Shown piece after piece: positions 1 to 6,938 of a DNA stretch of 8,102 nucleotides. The notes below the pieces were generated by a model. It searched no databases and was not told where the DNA came from. It saw only the letters and a program-made list of their open reading frames with translations. The position numbers and the translations under genes are program-made. The stretch covers positions 1-8,102 of the forward strand of contig JAHJSO010000088.1 of the NCBI GenBank assembly GCA_018830385.1, given 5' to 3'. Numbering within the stretch: position 1 is the first letter of the stretch; each line of letters begins with the position of its first letter. This stretch comes from Elusimicrobiota bacterium. Lineage in GTDB: Bacteria; Elusimicrobiota; Endomicrobiia; CG1-02-37-114; JAHJSO01.

Positions 1-12
1 CTGTCTTTGATC

Positions 13-41
13 ATTATACAAAAAAATCCGGAAAAAAGCAA
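13..41 (-). promoter_or_regulatory. Possible sigma-70 promoter downstream of rho
   Basis: On the minus strand a consensus -10 hexamer TATAAT (13-18) follows the rho stop codon closely. A 17-nt spacer separates it from a poor -35, TTGCTT (36-41, three of six matches). It would drive a minus-strand gene beyond the left edge. The surrounding sequence is very AT-rich with T runs, so a chance match is possible. No strong hairpin is visible between the rho stop and this site, so there is no convincing intrinsic terminator for rho inside the window. Confidence 0.35.
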
Positions 42-47
42 AATTAT

Positions 48-1319
48 TTAGCCCATTGAGGACGTTTCCATTGATTTCAGAAAGTCCTTGTTGGATTTCG
101 TTGCGGAAAGTTTTTCGATAAGCAGTATCATCGCTTCAACCGGGTTGAGTGAACTCAGTAGTTTTCTGAGTATCCACATCTTGTTCAGGTCGTCCTCTTC
201 CAGAAGCAGTTCCTCTTTTCTGGTGCCCGACCGGCCTACGTCTATGGACGGAAATATTCTCCTGTCGGCGAGTTTCCTGTCCAGGTATATCTCCATATTC
301 CCCGTCCCCTTGAATTCCTCAAATATTACGTCGTCCATACGGCTCCCCGTCTCAACGAGAGCCGTCCCGATTATGGTTAAACTACCGCCCTCTTCAATTT
401 TTCTTGCCGCCCCGAAAAACCTCTTCGGCCTCTGGAGGGCAGTGGCATCAATGCCTCCCGAAAGCACCCTGCCGCTGGCGGGGGTCGTGGTGTTGTATGC
501 GCGCGCCAGACGAGTGACCGAATCAAGCAGTATTACGACGTCCTTGCCATGCTCGGTGAGCCGTTTCGCCTTTTCAAGCACCATCTCCGCCACCTGTACG
601 TGCCTGTCGGCCGGCTCATCAAAGGTTGAGGATATAACCTCGCCCTTAACCGACCTCTGCATGTCGGTGACCTCTTCAGGACGCTCGTCGATAAGGAGCA
701 CAAGCAAAACGATTTCAGGATGATTCTTTGTAATTGCATTCGCTATTTTTTGCAGGATTACCGTTTTGCCCGTCCTCGGCGCGGCGTTTATAAGAGTCCT
801 CTGCCCTTTGCCCAGCGGGGATATCAAATCAATCGCTCTTGTCGTCAATTCATCTTTTGATGTTTCAAGCCGGATCCTCTCGCACGGGTAGAGCGGGGTA
901 AGGTTATCAAAAAATATTCTGTCTCTTATCTTTTCCGGTTCATCCCCGTTGACCGATTTAATCTGCAGCAGGGCGAAAAACCTCTCGCCCTCTTTCGGCG
1001 GCCGCACATACCCCGAAACAAGATCACCCTTCCTCAGCCCGAACTTTTTTATCTGTGACGGTGAGATGTATATGTCGTCGGGGCTCGGCAGGTAGTTGTA
1101 GTCCGTTGACCTGAGAAAACCGAAACCGTCAGGCAAGACCTCAAGTACGCCCTCGTTATAAATAAGTCCGTTCACCTTTGTCTGCGCCTCAAGGATCTTC
1201 GCGATGAGTTCCTGCTTCCGCAGACCGGAATTCGTCTCAATGCTCATGTCCCTTGCCGTTTTCATGAGTTCCGGCAAAGTAAGTTTGTTCAACGCCGTAA
1301 TGTCCATCAGATTTTCCAT
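48..1319 (-). CDS. rho: Transcription termination factor Rho
   Basis: Rho is the hexameric RNA-dependent ATPase/translocase that ends transcription at C-rich, untranslated RNA. The 423 residues are close to the 419 of E. coli Rho and align along the whole length without insertion. Residues 8-46 are the N-terminal helical domain. Residues 52-125 are the cold-shock-like RNA-binding domain, with [15 protein letters not shown] and [12 protein letters not shown]. The ATPase core follows: Walker A APRTGKT (180-186), catalytic Glu212 in [12 protein letters not shown], Walker B ending in Asp266, Q-loop SGRVLSGG (282-289), R-loop GSRMDD (325-330) and arginine finger Arg367 in SGTRKEEL. The start is ATG, preceded by AGAGAGGA (1328-1335) at 8-nt spacing. 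The gene has its own consensus promoter (1584-1612) and a long leader. Nothing is missing or truncated, and the identification is essentially certain. Confidence 0.98.
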   Translation of the reverse strand: MENLMDITALNKLTLPELMKTARDMSIETNSGLRKQELIAKILEAQTKVNGLIYNEGVLEVLPDGFGFLRSTDYNYLPSPDDIYISPSQIKKFGLRKGDLVSGYVRPPKEGERFFALLQIKSVNGDEPEKIRDRIFFDNLTPLYPCERIRLETSKDELTTRAIDLISPLGKGQRTLINAAPRTGKTVILQKIANAITKNHPEIVLLVLLIDERPEEVTDMQRSVKGEVISSTFDEPADRHVQVAEMVLEKAKRLTEHGKDVVILLDSVTRLARAYNTTTPASGRVLSGGIDATALQRPKRFFGAARKIEEGGSLTIIGTALVETGSRMDDVIFEEFKGTGNMEIYLDRKLADRRIFPSIDVGRSGTRKEELLLEEDDLNKMWILRKLLSSLNPVEAMILLIEKLSATKSNKDFLKSMETSSMG

Positions 1320-1327
1320 TTTAAAAT

Positions 1328-1335
1328 CCTCTCTA
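1328..1335 (-). promoter_or_regulatory. Ribosome binding site of rho
   Basis: AGAGAGGA on the minus strand, 8 nt before the rho ATG. It supports this start over the internal Met5 codon. Confidence 0.7.
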
Positions 1336-1389
1336 GATTGTTCTACCGGGCTGTCAAATAAGGTTGAATCCCTCCCGGTTGGAATTGCC

Positions 1390-1403
1390 CTACCCTTCGG
1401 TAG
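1390..1403 (-). promoter_or_regulatory. Small hairpin in rho leader
   Basis: The transcript reads CUACC-GAAG-GGUAG, a perfect 5-bp stem with a 4-nt loop. No U run follows, so it is not an intrinsic terminator by itself. Its 5' arm is also complementary to 1343-1348 next to the rho ribosome binding site. Confidence 0.45.
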
Positions 1404-1583
1404 TCATCAGTTTTTGCACAACATACCCGGATAAATCCAGGTGTGTTCGCACTAAAACCCTGTAAGAACGTTCGGACAAGTGTTATTTTAATTCGATCAT
1501 AGGAAAGCAACTAAACGCATAGATATGTCTTTAGGCCTGTATCCAAACTCCTTAAAATAAGCGGAAGTACCTCTTTGCGACAG

Positions 1584-1612
1584 ATTATACCAATTTATTG
1601 TTTTTTTGTCAA
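1584..1612 (-). promoter_or_regulatory. Perfect consensus sigma-70 promoter for rho
   Basis: On the minus strand, TTGACA (1607-1612) and TATAAT (1584-1589) are separated by exactly 17 nt (1590-1606), matching the housekeeping sigma consensus at all twelve positions. The spacer is AT-rich with an A tract. Transcription should begin near 1576-1577. The -35 lies inside the last codons of coaE, so rho can be expressed independently of the polA-coaE transcript. No activity has been measured; the call rests on the exact match and its placement upstream of rho. Confidence 0.85.
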
Positions 1613-2254
1613 GGGGTTTCTGAAAAAAAATTTCCTGAAAAATATTTTTAACCTGTTTTTAACGGCGCCCGCCGGTAACGAGTTGTCAATCACAAAGTCG
1701 GACATTTTCCTTTTTTTTGAAAGGGGCATCTGGGAAGAAATCATAGCAGCCGCCTGATCTCCCGGCAGTTTGTCCCTCTTCATCAGCCGGGCTAACTGTA
1801 CACGGTACGGAAGATATACCAGCGCCACAACATCAACAAGTTTTTCCAGTCCCGCCTCAAAGAGGAGCGGGGCGTCTATGACTACAACCACCGGTTTTTT
1901 TTCAGCGGAGTAAGCGGCGTAAACTGCAACCTTTTCTTTTATCCTTTTTATGATTGCCGGGTGCGTTATCCTTTCAAGTTTCCTTTTGTCTGCCTGGTCG
2001 TTAAAAATTATTTCGCCGAGTTTTTTCCTGTCAAGGGTTTTATCCTTTTTGAGAATGTCCGTTTTGAACTCACGGACAATTTTCGCATATACTGGGCTGT
2101 CTTTACGGACAACCTCGCGGGCAATTTTGTCTGCATCAATTACCTTTGCGCCCGCCCGGCGGAAATGGGCCACCACGGTTGACTTGCCGGTGGCAATACC
2201 GCCTGTAACGCCTATTATAGGATGTTTTTTATTCCGCCATAAAATTTTTGTCAC
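1595..2254 (-). CDS. coaE: Dephospho-CoA kinase
   Basis: CoaE performs the last step of coenzyme A synthesis, phosphorylating the 3'-OH of the ribose of dephospho-CoA with ATP in the cytosol. The 219 residues are near the usual 200-210, with a basic N-terminal extension of about 12 residues. The P-loop is GVTGGIATGKS (15-25). The substrate-side VIDADKIAREV (38-48) carries the family's conserved aspartate. RKKLGEIIFN (76-85), ITHPAII (96-102), APLLFEAG (128-135) and the lid segment RLMKRD (156-161) follow in the expected order. The FVIDNS motif near 187-192 is the usual C-terminal signature. The start is GTG, and its GTGA overlaps the polA stop, so translation is probably coupled to polA. A G-rich stretch just upstream could serve as ribosome binding site. 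The unusual C-terminal tail is rich in Phe, Lys and Arg, and its codons overlap the rho promoter. Confidence 0.95.
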   Translation of the reverse strand: MTKILWRNKKHPIIGVTGGIATGKSTVVAHFRRAGAKVIDADKIAREVVRKDSPVYAKIVREFKTDILKKDKTLDRKKLGEIIFNDQADKRKLERITHPAIIKRIKEKVAVYAAYSAEKKPVVVVIDAPLLFEAGLEKLVDVVALVYLPYRVQLARLMKRDKLPGDQAAAMISSQMPLSKKRKMSDFVIDNSLPAGAVKNRLKIFFRKFFFRNPLTKKQ

Positions 2255-4953
2255 CCCTGCGCCCCCCGGGAATTGTCGGCTGGCTGCATATCCCGCCAGT
2301 TCATCCCTGTTTTTATGTCAACTACAACGGGCACGTCAAGTTTAACTGCGGTCTCCATTTCCGATTTGATGGCCGCACCGAACTCAATCGCATCCCTCTC
2401 CCGGACCTCAAAAAGCAATTCGTCGTGCACCTGCAGGAGCATCCTTCCCCTTGTTTTTTCGGAAGCGAACCTCCTGTGGATGTTAATCATCGCCTGTTTT
2501 ATAATGTCGGCGCTTGTGCCCTGGACGGGAGTGTTTATTGCAACCCTCTCTGCAAACGACCTCATTGCCCCGTTCTTTGAATTTATCTCCGGGATGAAGC
2601 GCAGCCGGCCCATCAACGTTGAAACACGGCCTTCTTTCCTGACGGTATCAAGGGTTGAGTCAATCCAGTCCCGGACGCCCGCATACCTCTTAAAATAATC
2701 GTCAATGTAACGCCGCGCCTGTTCATCCGGAATGCCCAACTGCTGCGCAAGTCCGAATGCGGACATCCCGTAAACAATTCCGAAATTTATCGTTTTGGCG
2801 ACCCGCCGCAACTGCTCGTCAACCTTTTCCGGTGGGACGCCGAAAATCTCCATAGCGGTAGCGGTGTGGATGTCCTCTCCTTTACTGAAAGCGGACATCA
2901 GGGATTTGTCTTTTGAGATATGGGCAAGTACCCTCAAATCAATCTGCGAATAGTCGGCGGAGAGAAAAACATAACCCTTTTCCGGAATGAATGCCGTCCT
3001 TATTTTTTTACCCATCTGCGTCCTGACAGGGATATTCTGCAGGTTCGGTTCGGTTGAAGAAAGACGCCCTGTAGCGGTAACCGTCTGGTTAAAGGTGGTG
3101 TGGACCCTGCCGGTTTGCGGCTGCGCCATATCAATAAGTGCATCCACATAGGTGGACTTCAACTTCTGTAATTCCCTGTATTCAATAATCTTTTCAGGAA
3201 GAGGATGGACGCCCGCAAGGCTCCGCAATACCTCTTCGTCCGTTGAATATCCGGTCTTTGTTTTCTTTACGCTCTTCAGTCCCAGTTTGTCAAAGAGTAT
3301 AAAAGACAATTGTTTCGGTGAGTTAATATTAAACCCTTTGCCCGCCATGGAGTATATGTCCCTTTCATACCTCTCTATCTCCACCTTAAATTCTACTGAA
3401 AGAAGGTTCAGGTACTGAAGGTCAACCTTCACGCCCGAGAGTTCCATATCCGCCAGTACTGCAAGCAACGGCATTTCAATTGTCTCAAAAAGAGGGTTCA
3501 AGTTTTTCCCCGTCAGTTCCTTTTTAAGTACCCCGTGCAGACGCAGGACGAAACCGGCAGCGGCGCACGACCCGTCCTCCGGACTGGTACCTCGGGCGGC
3601 CCCACCGTCCGTAGCCATCGCGTCCATGCTTATCTGCCTGTCTTCCCCGCCGGTTCCCCCCACTGACTCCGGTATGTTTATACCGAGATACTCAAAAACC
3701 ACGTCCTTCAGGACATGGTTTTTTCTTGAAGGGTTCAGGCAATACGAAGCGACCATCGTATCAAAATACGCTCCTTTCATTTCTATCCCGTATTTTACAA
3801 GACAGAGCATGATATATTTCAGATTATGTCCTATCTTTTTTATCCCGGGGTCCTGCAGGACACTGCTGAACCGGTCAACGGGAAAGCCTGTCAATATGGG
3901 AACGTATGCCGCAGTGCCCTCCCCCGTTGAAACAGCCATGCCTGTTATCTCCGCTTTAAGAGGGCTCTTTTCTGTCGTCCGTAAAACTATTGAGAACATC
4001 CCTGACTTCCTTATCTCTTCTATCACTGCCGCCAGTTCATCTTCACCCGCCAGCGTCCTGCACCCGTATTCCCGGTTGTCCTTCGTAGCAGGCATTATCC
4101 CGGATTTTATGAATTCGTTAATGAGCGAGTTAAACTCCATATCCTTCAACAACGATACGAATCTCTCACTCCGGACCCTGCCCGGCTGCAGGGTGAATCG
4201 CTCTATGTCCGTCTCCACAGGGACGCAGTCGTCAAGTTTTATCAGGTTTCTGCTCAGCAATAAATTCTCCATTCCCGTCTTTATTTTTTTTGAAACGGCA
4301 GTGGGCAGTTTTTCAATGTTTTTCAGCAGTTCTTCAACCGAACCGTATTCGGCAATAAGTTTTGATGCTGTCTTTTCGCCGATACCATGCACACCCGGAA
4401 CGTTATCCGTCGCATCTCCCGAAAGAGAAAACACGTCCACCATCTGTCCGGGACTGACACCGTATTTTTCAACGACTTTCTCCGGCGTAAAAAGGGTTTC
4501 TTTCGGTTCGTTCAGCACGTTTATATTTTTGTCCACTAACTGGAGGATGTCCTTGTCCCCGGTCACGATGATTATTTTCATCCCGTCCGCAACGTTCTTC
4601 CTTGCCAGCGTGGCGATTATATCATCCGCCTCATAGCCCTCCTTTTCAACTGCCGTTATCCCCAGAGAACTCACCGCCTCTCTGATGGCCGGTATTTGCG
4701 TTTTCAACCCTTCTTCCGTTTCCCTGCGGTTCGCCTTGTAACCGGCAAACTCAATATGCCTGAAGGTCTTTGACGGGTGGTCAAAACAAACGGCGAGATA
4801 TTCAGGTTTGAACGTTTTTATTATCTTTACCAGCATCCTGAGGAAACCGTAAACCGCCTGGACCATCTCCCCTTTTGAAGTAAAAAGCGGTGGCAGGGCA
4901 TGATATGCCCTGTGGATGTAGGCGTTTCCGTCAATAATAAGAAATTGTTTCAT
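2251..4953 (-). CDS. polA: DNA polymerase I with inactive proofreading domain
   Basis: Pol I fills gaps and removes RNA primers in lagging-strand synthesis and repair. I place the start at ATG 4953 (900 residues), because it overlaps the stop of the upstream gene (ATGA) and gives the typical N-terminus MKQFLIIDGNAYIHRAYH. An in-frame TTG at 4977 would add eight atypical residues. Residues 1-280 are the 5' nuclease, with all metal-binding acids present: Asp8, Asp58, Glu108, Asp110, Asp111, Asp133, Asp135, Asp180 and Asp183. Residues 295-480 have the 3'-5' exonuclease fold, but its catalytic acids are absent (see finding). Residues 485-890 are the polymerase: motif A ADYSQIDLR with Asp667, motif B RRVAKTINFGIVYG (716-728) with Phe724, and motif C QVHDELLFEV with His843, Asp844 and Glu845. 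Motif A has Asp672 in place of the nearly invariant Glu (E. coli Glu710). The identification is certain; the missing proofreading is inferred from residues. Confidence 0.97.
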   Translation of the reverse strand: MKQFLIIDGNAYIHRAYHALPPLFTSKGEMVQAVYGFLRMLVKIIKTFKPEYLAVCFDHPSKTFRHIEFAGYKANRRETEEGLKTQIPAIREAVSSLGITAVEKEGYEADDIIATLARKNVADGMKIIIVTGDKDILQLVDKNINVLNEPKETLFTPEKVVEKYGVSPGQMVDVFSLSGDATDNVPGVHGIGEKTASKLIAEYGSVEELLKNIEKLPTAVSKKIKTGMENLLLSRNLIKLDDCVPVETDIERFTLQPGRVRSERFVSLLKDMEFNSLINEFIKSGIMPATKDNREYGCRTLAGEDELAAVIEEIRKSGMFSIVLRTTEKSPLKAEITGMAVSTGEGTAAYVPILTGFPVDRFSSVLQDPGIKKIGHNLKYIMLCLVKYGIEMKGAYFDTMVASYCLNPSRKNHVLKDVVFEYLGINIPESVGGTGGEDRQISMDAMATDGGAARGTSPEDGSCAAAGFVLRLHGVLKKELTGKNLNPLFETIEMPLLAVLADMELSGVKVDLQYLNLLSVEFKVEIERYERDIYSMAGKGFNINSPKQLSFILFDKLGLKSVKKTKTGYSTDEEVLRSLAGVHPLPEKIIEYRELQKLKSTYVDALIDMAQPQTGRVHTTFNQTVTATGRLSSTEPNLQNIPVRTQMGKKIRTAFIPEKGYVFLSADYSQIDLRVLAHISKDKSLMSAFSKGEDIHTATAMEIFGVPPEKVDEQLRRVAKTINFGIVYGMSAFGLAQQLGIPDEQARRYIDDYFKRYAGVRDWIDSTLDTVRKEGRVSTLMGRLRFIPEINSKNGAMRSFAERVAINTPVQGTSADIIKQAMINIHRRFASEKTRGRMLLQVHDELLFEVRERDAIEFGAAIKSEMETAVKLDVPVVVDIKTGMNWRDMQPADNSRGAQG

Positions 4954-5240
4954 CGGAAGAATAAATTGCAGTGGCAATGCCCGTCCCTTTCTATCTCTTC
5001 CTTATGCCACCTGCATGGACATGCTTTCGGCTGGTCTTCCGCTGGCTTGCCCGTAACAATCCTGCACGGACAGTAATACCTGCCGTATTTTATTTTATTC
5101 CTGGCGAGCCCTTCCAGAACGGTCTCAACTATTTCCGCATCCGGGTTGAGTTTGTATCCCGTTACCGAACAGTATTTTTCAATAACTCGTCTTATTCTTT
5201 CTTTTGCCTGTTTTAATCGTCCGACATCTCCATTAGTCAT
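4950..5240 (-). CDS. Ferredoxin:thioredoxin reductase, catalytic (beta) subunit
   Basis: This family uses a [4Fe-4S] cluster next to a redox disulfide to pass electrons from ferredoxin to thioredoxin-like partners in the cytosol. The 96 residues show the full cysteine signature: CPCR (57-60), CPC (74-76) and CHC (89-91), with spacings of 14 and 12 residues as I recall for bacterial and archaeal members. By analogy with the spinach enzyme, Cys57, Cys74, Cys76 and Cys89 bind the cluster, and Cys59-Cys91 is the active disulfide. His90 sits between the last two cysteines, as in plants. The N-terminal 50 residues are helical and charged, with an extra Cys24. The start is ATG with GGAG 7 nt upstream (5248-5251). 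The stop overlaps the polA start by 4 nt. No variable (FtrA) subunit, ferredoxin or thioredoxin gene is in the window, so the partners are unknown. Confidence 0.9.
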   Translation of the reverse strand: MTNGDVGRLKQAKERIRRVIEKYCSVTGYKLNPDAEIVETVLEGLARNKIKYGRYYCPCRIVTGKPAEDQPKACPCRWHKEEIERDGHCHCNLFFR

Positions 5241-5256
5241 TTTATGACTCCGTATT

Positions 5257-5325
5257 GTTATTCCGGGCGGAGCGAGGAATCTTGTTGGTTTACGATTGCT
5301 TCAGGACTTCGTCCTTCGCAATGAC
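5257..5325. repeat. REP-like palindromic repeat at kinase 3' end
   Basis: This 69-bp element has two halves. The plus-strand left half (5257-5283) begins GTTATTCCG and contains ATTCC/GGAAT as a 5-bp stem (5260-5264 with 5276-5280). The right half (5294-5325) contains AGGAC-TTC-GTCCT (5303-5315) and ends CGCAATGAC. The outer ends, GTTATTCCG and the complement of CGCAATGAC, match at seven of nine positions as imperfect inverted repeats. Read on the minus strand it starts GTCATTGCG and later has GAAGCAATC. These ends are typical of dispersed intergenic repeats in many bacterial genomes, often mis-translated as SLRxxK or ARSEATKQS peptides. It supplies the last ~8 codons and stop of the kinase gene. 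Dispersal in this genome cannot be tested from one copy. Confidence 0.65.
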
Positions 5326-6923
5326 TCCATGGCGTTGGAACATGGCAGATATATCGTGAATGTACTGCCTTTACCCGGCTCTGATTTGAGTTTAATCTTC
5401 CCTTTGTGTGCCGAGACGATTGAATTCGCAATAGCAAGACCCAGGCCCAAACCCCTTTCCTTCCTCGTGCTGGAACCGTCCACCTGGAAAAAATTTGAGT
5501 ATATTTTGTCGTGATATTTTTTGCTAATGCCTATCCCTGTGTCTTTTACGGATACCATAACGCAGGTCTTGTTTTTGGAACATCTGAGTTCCACCTCCCC
5601 CCCCAGCGGAGTAAACTTAAGTGTGTTAGTCAATAAATTTGAAACCGCCTGATACATTCGTTCAGAATCAATTACTATTGGAGGAATCCCTTCCTGTATC
5701 CGTCTGATAAATTTTATCTCTTTTTTCCTGAATTCATTCTCAAAATCCATGATTAGTTTATTTAACACATTTGATATCCGGGTTTTTCTGAAATTGTAAA
5801 TCAGTTTACCCGACTCCATTTTTGAAAAATCCAGGAGGTCAGCCACTAATTTATCCATCCTTTGAACATTTCTCTGAATCAGTTCTAACATCTGTTTTTT
5901 GTTTTTACTCGGCGTAGGGTCATCAAGGAGTTCAGCGGCGCCTGAAATAGCCATAAGCGGGGTTCTCAATTCATGGCTTACGTTTGAAAGAAATTCTGAT
6001 TTTAACCTGTTCAGAAACAGCAATTCAGCAGACGCCTGAAAAGACCCGATTACAAGTGCGGCGTAGTTTGAAAACATTTTAATTATCCTTTTGTCCTCAT
6101 CTGAAAAAAGTACAGGCGTGTCTTCTGTCTTATTCAGACACAGGACACCCAGAAGCATTCCTTTTAACAGAATTGGATTGATAATTGAACTGACAATTTC
6201 TTTCCTTGGTGGGTATGTTTTAAACAGTGGATATTTGTGCAGTCCGTTGTGTAAAATCAGTGTCTTCCTGCTTCTGGCAACATAACCGACTATGCCTTCG
6301 CCTATACTCACTTCCTTTTTAATCTTTTCCTCCATTCCGATACAAGTCATCATCTCCAACTTTTCTGTTATTTTATTGTAAACAAAAACCGAGCCCGAAT
6401 TGGCCCTCATAATCTTTAAGGCATTCCCCAGAAGTAATGAGAGTAATTCCTCCTCCGTTTTGTCTGAAGATGTCTCTGATACAAATTCAAATAAAGATAT
6501 GGCATTTAGAAGAACCTCCGACTCAGATTTTAAACGACAGAACTCAAGAGAGCGCCGGACAGTATTTAACAGAATGTGTATATCAAACGGTTTTATCAGA
6601 TAATCGCAAGCGCCTTCTTTCATCGTCGTAATGGCTGTTTCAATGGTGCCGTAAGCGGTCATTATTATAACAATAACTGACGGGTATTTATGTCTTATTT
6701 CCTTCAAAAGTGCGATACCGTCCATGTCGCCCGGCAGTTTTATATCGGCTAAAACCATATTAAAAAATTTATTATTCAGTATCGCAAGGGCGTCCCTGCC
6801 GCTTGAGACGGTCTCTACATAATAATTATTACTCTCAAGAACCCTTTTACACATACCTGCAACTGCCGAATCATCATCAACCAACAATATCTTCGTTTTA
6901 TTAATTAATTCTTCGTTTTCCAT
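5301..6923 (-). CDS. Soluble sensor histidine kinase, REC-GAF-HisKA-HATPase
   Basis: A 540-residue two-component signalling protein with no membrane segment or signal peptide, so it should act in the cytosol. Residues 10-128 are an N-terminal receiver: acidic pocket Asp16-Asp18, phospho-acceptor Asp60, Thr89 and Lys111 in YLIKPFD, all intact. Residues 140-295 form a GAF sensor domain (IGEGIVGYVARSRKTLILHN, then LLGVLCLNK). Residues 305-370 are the dimerisation/phosphotransfer domain, with phospho-acceptor His317 in SNVSHELRTPL. Residues 415-527 are the ATPase: N box with Asn429 and Asn433, G1 DTGIGIS (461-467), and G2 GLGLGLAI (491-498). The receiver sits upstream of the kinase, so it probably receives phosphate from another kinase and gates this one. 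No cognate regulator is nearby. The ligand of the GAF domain cannot be told. The start is ATG with only a weak ribosome binding site. The gene lies 41 nt after the coiled-coil gene. The tail MESLRRTKS lies beyond the domain and is mostly encoded by the repeat at 5257-5325. Confidence 0.93.
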   Translation of the reverse strand: MENEELINKTKILLVDDDSAVAGMCKRVLESNNYYVETVSSGRDALAILNNKFFNMVLADIKLPGDMDGIALLKEIRHKYPSVIVIIMTAYGTIETAITTMKEGACDYLIKPFDIHILLNTVRRSLEFCRLKSESEVLLNAISLFEFVSETSSDKTEEELLSLLLGNALKIMRANSGSVFVYNKITEKLEMMTCIGMEEKIKKEVSIGEGIVGYVARSRKTLILHNGLHKYPLFKTYPPRKEIVSSIINPILLKGMLLGVLCLNKTEDTPVLFSDEDKRIIKMFSNYAALVIGSFQASAELLFLNRLKSEFLSNVSHELRTPLMAISGAAELLDDPTPSKNKKQMLELIQRNVQRMDKLVADLLDFSKMESGKLIYNFRKTRISNVLNKLIMDFENEFRKKEIKFIRRIQEGIPPIVIDSERMYQAVSNLLTNTLKFTPLGGEVELRCSKNKTCVMVSVKDTGIGISKKYHDKIYSNFFQVDGSSTRKERGLGLGLAIANSIVSAHKGKIKLKSEPGKGSTFTIYLPCSNAMESLRRTKS

Positions 6924-6938
6924 TTTGAAATTTTTTCA

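Larger units (their letters stand above)
1320..1577 (-). promoter_or_regulatory. Long rho leader with competing hairpins
   Basis: This is the predicted 5' untranslated region of rho, about 257 nt from the start site implied by the upstream promoter. It holds no convincing gene. Near its 3' end, transcript segment CUACCG (from 1398-1403) can pair locally with GGUAG (1390-1394, GAAG loop). It can instead pair with CGGUAG (1343-1348), just before the ribosome binding site. That last segment, as CCCGGU (1345-1350), can also pair with ACCGGG (1374-1379). The folds exclude one another, as in an attenuator or riboregulator. E. coli rho is known to be autoregulated by termination in its leader. A similar role here is inference from the architecture. 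Confidence 0.45.

Noticed and set aside
20..40. T runs and TCCGGA palindrome after rho as an intrinsic terminator
   Set aside because: There is no GC-rich stem; the palindrome is six bases and the flanking T runs are on the same strand, so they do not pair.
88..723. Plus-strand open frame of 211 codons opposite rho
   Set aside because: It is the antisense shadow of the Rho ATPase core; its Ser-rich composition mirrors the rho codons and no domain is visible.
1480..1553. Possible leader peptide in the rho 5' region (AAGGAG at 1548-1553; short ATG frames downstream)
   Set aside because: The AAGGAG has no ATG, GTG or TTG at a usable distance. The 7- and 5-codon ATG frames further on have no ribosome binding site of their own.
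1950..2580. Several plus-strand open frames opposite coaE and the 3' end of polA
   Set aside because: They overlap certain genes, show no family signature and have no independent ribosome binding support.
3626..4636. Long plus-strand open frame of 336 codons opposite polA
   Set aside because: It lies wholly antisense to the conserved polA 5' nuclease and exonuclease regions, is rich in Ser, Pro and Phe as expected from complementary codons, and has no recognisable motif.
5257..5325. Inverted repeat as an intrinsic terminator between the kinase and FTR genes
   Set aside because: The stems are only about 5 bp and no T run follows on the transcribed strand; the sequence fits a dispersed palindromic repeat better.
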